The notes under the pieces: generated by a model
Told to the model about the DNA's origin: nothing
Database searches by the model: none
What the model saw: only the letters and a program-made list of their open reading frames with translations
Shown here: piece after piece, positions 8,057 to 10,458 of the stretch
Numbering within the stretch: position 1 is the first letter of the stretch
How the letters are laid out: each line of letters begins with the position of its first letter
DNA from: Larix sibirica
Taxonomy: Eukaryota > Streptophyta > Pinopsida > Pinales > Pinaceae
NCBI GenBank assembly: GCA_004151065.3
Contig: NWUY0304347385.1
Location: 8,906-19,363 of the forward strand
Length of the DNA stretch: 10,458 nucleotides
Direction: 5' to 3'
Translations under genes and position numbers: made by a program

Positions 8057-8297
8057 TATTTTTGAGGATTGGTATATCCTGCTATTGGTGGTGGTTGTTT
8101 CACTTATCTTCCTGTTCCTTGGGATTGGAACGTTCTGTCCTCACTTTGGCGGTTATTGTTGGATTGCTGTGGATGATTGGCTTGTATTAGTGGTTAGGTT
8201 GATGTATGGTGAATTCTTGGACTTGACTGGTACTATCCTGTAATCTCTTTTATACTTATAATCTGAAGTATAGCTCTTTTTCACATGAAAAAAAAAA
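8057..8297 (+). mobile_element. Short retroposon insertion (5'-truncated LINE or SINE)
   Basis: The insert of about 240 bp ends on the plus strand in a run of ten A (to 8297) and is flanked by an exact 17-bp direct repeat GGAATGGAGACCGGCAT at 8040-8056 and 8298-8314, or 19 bp if two A are included. A poly(A) end plus a target-site duplication of this size is the hallmark of target-primed reverse transcription by a LINE enzyme. The body is rich in T and G, as plant LINE 3' regions often are. I see no good tRNA-like A and B box, so a truncated LINE seems likelier than a SINE. The plus-strand frame 8043-8243 through it is not taken as a gene. Confidence 0.75.
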
Positions 8298-8314
8298 GGA
8301 ATGGAGACCGGCAT
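8298..8314. repeat. Target-site duplication, right copy
   Basis: This copy directly follows the A-run and is identical to 8040-8056. Confidence 0.8.
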
Positions 8315-8444
8315 ATTTGAAGAAGGATTATTGCCGGATGGTATGCTAACTTCACGGAATTTGCGCCAATACTGCAAACAATATGTACAAATCATTGTGA
8401 GCTATCTTGAATATGATGAAAAGGAAATCACTGTAAAATGCTAA
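8301..8444 (+). CDS. Unidentified small open frame, possible gene fragment
   Basis: An open frame of 47 codons plus stop begins METGIFEEGLLPDG and ends EYDEKEITVKC. Its composition (charged and aromatic residues mixed, few runs) looks more protein-like than other frames in this AT-rich part. Its first bases are the target-site duplication, so before the retroposon inserted the same frame was present at that site. I do not recognise a family, no promoter or splice context is clear, and the frame could be chance or part of an old exon. Confidence 0.2.
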   Translation: METGIFEEGLLPDGMLTSRNLRQYCKQYVQIIVSYLEYDEKEITVKC

Positions 8445-9580
8445 GTCATCACCAGGTTATTCAAGTTTCCAGTAAACATGTTAAAAGCTCAAACTATGGG
8501 CTTAATTATCATGGAAACGGTTTATTTAATGAGATAGTTAGACCGGTCCACCACTCATAAAGAGATATATGCCAACAATCTCGGTATCAGTAATTACTTG
8601 CATGGATTTCGATCGAAGATTTGCCACATGGATATAGATAAGATAAGTTCTTCTCCCTCATATTATTATGAAAGTTCATATTATTATGAAAGTTCTAATG
8701 AGAAAGTTGAGTAAGAAATAGCACTTTCTTTTATTTTTTGTCCTGCCAAATGGTATGAGTGAATGCTTATATTACTAATTCAGTGTTAAATTATGCACAT
8801 TGATCAATGATCTAACCTATGTCTTCATCATATTTTGCAATTTGTGTTGTTAAACACATCAATGGAACCAATATAGAAGTACACATAAAACACTAAGGAG
8901 AAATTAATAGCATATAAAACATCTGTGAATATTTCTTGTTAGATCATTCTTTCCTTCTTATGTAAATTCTGTTTTACAAAAATAAAGTGTTATTATTACT
9001 AAACACCAAATTTATTATTAAAAGAATTATTTTCCTACTCTCACTCTTATGTTTAAAACAAGGAACAAGGTCTTATTAAATAAGATAATTATTTCGGAAT
9101 GACTGCACTTCTTCACCCTTCTAGAATCTAAACTATCAAACTATGACACCTTAGCAGCCCCCACAGTTTGGCAGGCTTAGTCCTAAGGTGTTTTTATAAG
9201 GAACTTAAGACAATTGTCCTAAATCCTCCTGCAAGGAGTATATCTTTACCAGATAAATTCCAGTCAATTATTGTGATGAAAATCCTAGAAAAAGAGAAGT
9301 ACCCTTCTTTTCTAGACAACAGTTCATCACTCTTATGCTTTTCACATCTTGCAATGCTATGATCACCGAGGTTGATGAATTCTTGCTAAAGCATTTAAGC
9401 ATATTTATAATTTAACAAAATACAACTACCACAAGCAGCTAAAAAAAAATTACGATCAATACAATGATTTATGAACTCTCAAATCAGTGATATATATTAG
9501 CTAAAAGAACTCATAATTTTCTTTCTAAAATAGCTGAACTAAACCTTACTCTAAGTAAACATTAGAAGTTAACGCACACA
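8445..9580. other. Stretch without a supported gene, probably intronic or intergenic
   Basis: No convincing coding region is present. A plus-strand frame at 9168-9362 and a minus-strand frame at about 9373-9188 overlap but neither resembles a known family, nor does the minus one read as mTERF repeat. Since the last mTERF exon ends with a splice donor at 9692, at least the right part of this stretch should be intron on the minus strand. The rest is AT-rich. Confidence 0.4.
8659..8694. repeat. Perfect 18-bp tandem duplication
   Basis: CATATTATTATGAAAGTT occurs twice in direct succession (8659-8676 and 8677-8694), typical of replication slippage. Confidence 0.9.
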
Positions 9581-9686
9581 TGCATGTCAGTAATCAATCA
9601 AGCGACCAAAACACAAATATTGCATGTCAGTAATCAATCAAGTGACCAAAAGTTAAACACGAATATTGCATGTCAGTAATCAATCA
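9581..9686. repeat. Three spaced copies of a 20-bp motif beside a splice donor
   Basis: TGCATGTCAGTAATCAATCA is found at 9581-9600, 9621-9640 and 9667-9686, all identical, with spacings of 40 and 46 bases. The spacers are related (AAGCGACCAAAACACAAATAT-like). On the minus strand the third copy begins directly after the sixth intron base of the mTERF donor, so the array forms the start of the downstream intron. Confidence 0.92.
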
Positions 9687-9692
9687 ACATAC

Positions 9693-9938
9693 CTTTTTCA
9701 AAGTCCTAATCCTGGGCTGGATATCTGCTCCAATATCATATAGAATGGCTGGAGGAAAGCATAGCAACACCATTCCAACATAACCTTTTGGCACCCCAGT
9801 AGCTTCTAAGAATTCCACTGTGGGCTTCAAATTCTTGTCCACACTTTGAAGAAGAATTTTTGGAAATGATTCTATAAGGCGTGCTAGGAGGCCATCTCCA
9901 GAATCCAATATAGTTAATCCTCCACGCCTAGCTTCCAT
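9693..9938 (-). CDS. mTERF gene, exon (82 codons) with the clearest mTERF repeats
   Basis: The acceptor is TTTTTCATAG on the minus strand, and the donor after TTTGAAAAAG is GTATGT (GT at 9692-9691), a good plant donor. The open frame runs on only nine bases past the donor, including the stop, consistent with a real exon end. Two mTERF repeat cores are visible in this exon. Confidence 0.82.
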
Positions 9939-10383
9939 CTATGAAAAATCAGAAACAATGCATAAGCAACATTTTCAAAATTCACAGAGTTCGGCATCAT
10001 CACAACAATGAGATAAGATAAGATAAGATAATTTTATTAATGTCCAACGAATGACATAGACGCCTCTTGGTTATATTGTGTATGTTTAGTTGATATAGAA
10101 CATTGCTTGAAGTATGCATGATATAAGCATAAGGACTATGCATAATAGAGACTTTCTGATTGACAAGAGTCAATAAAATGCTCCATCTTAGAATAGAACA
10201 TGAAGAAGGCTAAATCAATGAATGAGAGTACTAAAAGGAAAGAACCTTTTCAAAAAACGACAACGATTGTTGAAGATCATCATCTGCAGAAACTGATAAC
10301 AGCATCATCATACGCCGAACCATGCAACTGATATTCCTCCCTTCAAAATTGTCAGGGGCAAAAAGTTCCTTGAAAAAATCAAT
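9693..10383 (-). CDS. mTERF-family protein, two internal exons (partial gene)
   Basis: Exons 10383-10246 (138 bp) and 9938-9693 (246 bp) join in phase and give 128 residues. The first reads IDFFKELFAPDNFEGRN and ends SLSFFEK; the second begins MEARRGGLTIL, then LIESFPKILLQSVDKNLKPT, VEFLEATGVPKGYV and VLLCFPPAILYD. Repeats of about 30 residues with a conserved Leu-x-x-x-Pro-x-x-Leu core (FPKILL, FPPAIL) are the signature of mTERF helical repeats, nucleic-acid-binding proteins of plant chloroplasts and mitochondria that act in organelle transcription, splicing or ribosome biogenesis. The Met of the second exon is not the start: it follows the acceptor ATAG at 9940-9939. The targeting peptide and the first exon lie beyond the right edge; downstream exons were not found. 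The exact family member is not identifiable. Confidence 0.85.
9939..10245 (-). other. Intron of the mTERF gene
   Basis: The 307-bp intron has GT at 10245-10244 and AG at 9940-9939 on the minus strand. It is AT-rich, with stops in all frames, and lies between two in-phase exons. It contains a short AGATA repeat at 10011-10030. Confidence 0.72.
10011..10030. repeat. AGATA pentanucleotide microsatellite, four units
   Basis: AGATA is repeated four times in a row inside the mTERF intron. Short pentanucleotide runs of this kind vary in length between individuals. Confidence 0.9.
10246..10383 (-). CDS. mTERF gene, exon (46 codons)
   Basis: The acceptor reads TTGACAG (AG at 10385-10384) after a pyrimidine-rich stretch on the minus strand; the donor is AAAAG followed by GTTCTT (GT at 10245-10244), which is weaker than the usual GTAAGT. 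The exon is an exact multiple of three and open throughout. It encodes the Met-rich segment MVRRMMMLL and ends SFFEK, which continues naturally into MEARRGG in the next exon. Confidence 0.72.
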
Positions 10384-10458
10384 CTGTCAATTGCAGAGAA
10401 AAGTAGAGATCAAATTGTATACCAGTTGCAAAAAAACTAACCAGACACGTTGAACCTA
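10384..10458 (-). other. End of the upstream mTERF intron, cut by the window edge
   Basis: The minus strand here leads into the acceptor at 10385-10384. A possible donor, CTG followed by GTTAGT, lies near 10444, so the last bases of the window might be the end of the previous exon (a phase that fits the next exon). With only 15 to 17 bases to judge, this cannot be confirmed. Confidence 0.35.

Noticed and set aside
8043-8395. Overlapping plus and minus open frames across the short retroposon
   Set aside because: Both run through the non-coding retroposon body and its A-run; the hydrophobic plus frame reflects T/G-rich sequence, not a membrane protein.
9168-9373. Open frames on both strands, considered as a further mTERF exon
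   Set aside because: Neither translation shows the Pro-x-x-Leu repeat pattern of mTERF, and no good splice sites frame them.
1-10458. tRNA, rRNA, CRISPR arrays or prokaryote-type operons
   Set aside because: No cloverleaf, regularly spaced array or gene cluster is visible; the short repeats present are tandem slippage products or element ends.

Overview
The window is nuclear DNA from a land plant. The two best landmarks are decayed plant Ty3/gypsy retrotransposon relics, all on the minus strand, and two intron-separated exons of an mTERF-family organelle protein gene at the right edge, also on the minus strand. The sequence is AT-rich with no bacterial-style gene packing. The species cannot be told from the sequence.

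Positions 541-6330 are a graveyard of Ty3/gypsy elements. My reading is two nested elements. Element A, chromovirus-like, has its retropepsin region at about 5566-6070 and its RT, RNase H and integrase at about 541-2605. Element B supplies a candidate 5' LTR (4733-5565; ends TGTTGG...CCAACA), a decayed primer-binding site (4712-4730) and a long gag ending in a zinc knuckle (about 2641-4690). B sits in the A linker between protease and RT: A coding similarity stops at 5566, exactly where the B LTR starts, and resumes near 2605. B has lost its pol and 3' LTR. Both elements are dead: frameshifts, many stops, substituted RT and RNase H catalytic Asp residues, and deletions of integrase catalytic segments. 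Many stops look like C-to-T decay of methylated DNA.

Positions 6331-8037 are non-coding AT-rich DNA holding a 24-bp near-palindrome and a roughly 240-bp tandem duplication. At 8040-8314 a short insertion with a poly(A) end is flanked by a 17-bp direct repeat, the signature of a 5'-truncated LINE or a SINE. It interrupts a site beside a small unidentified open frame (8301-8444).

Positions 8445-9692 show no convincing gene and probably belong in part to the downstream intron of the mTERF gene. Three copies of a 20-bp motif abut the splice donor of the left exon. Exons at 9693-9938 and 10246-10383 encode 128 contiguous in-phase residues of an mTERF protein; its start lies beyond the right edge and its end was not found. 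Apart from this gene the window is a repeat-rich intergenic region, and I see no novel operon-like or defence-like system.
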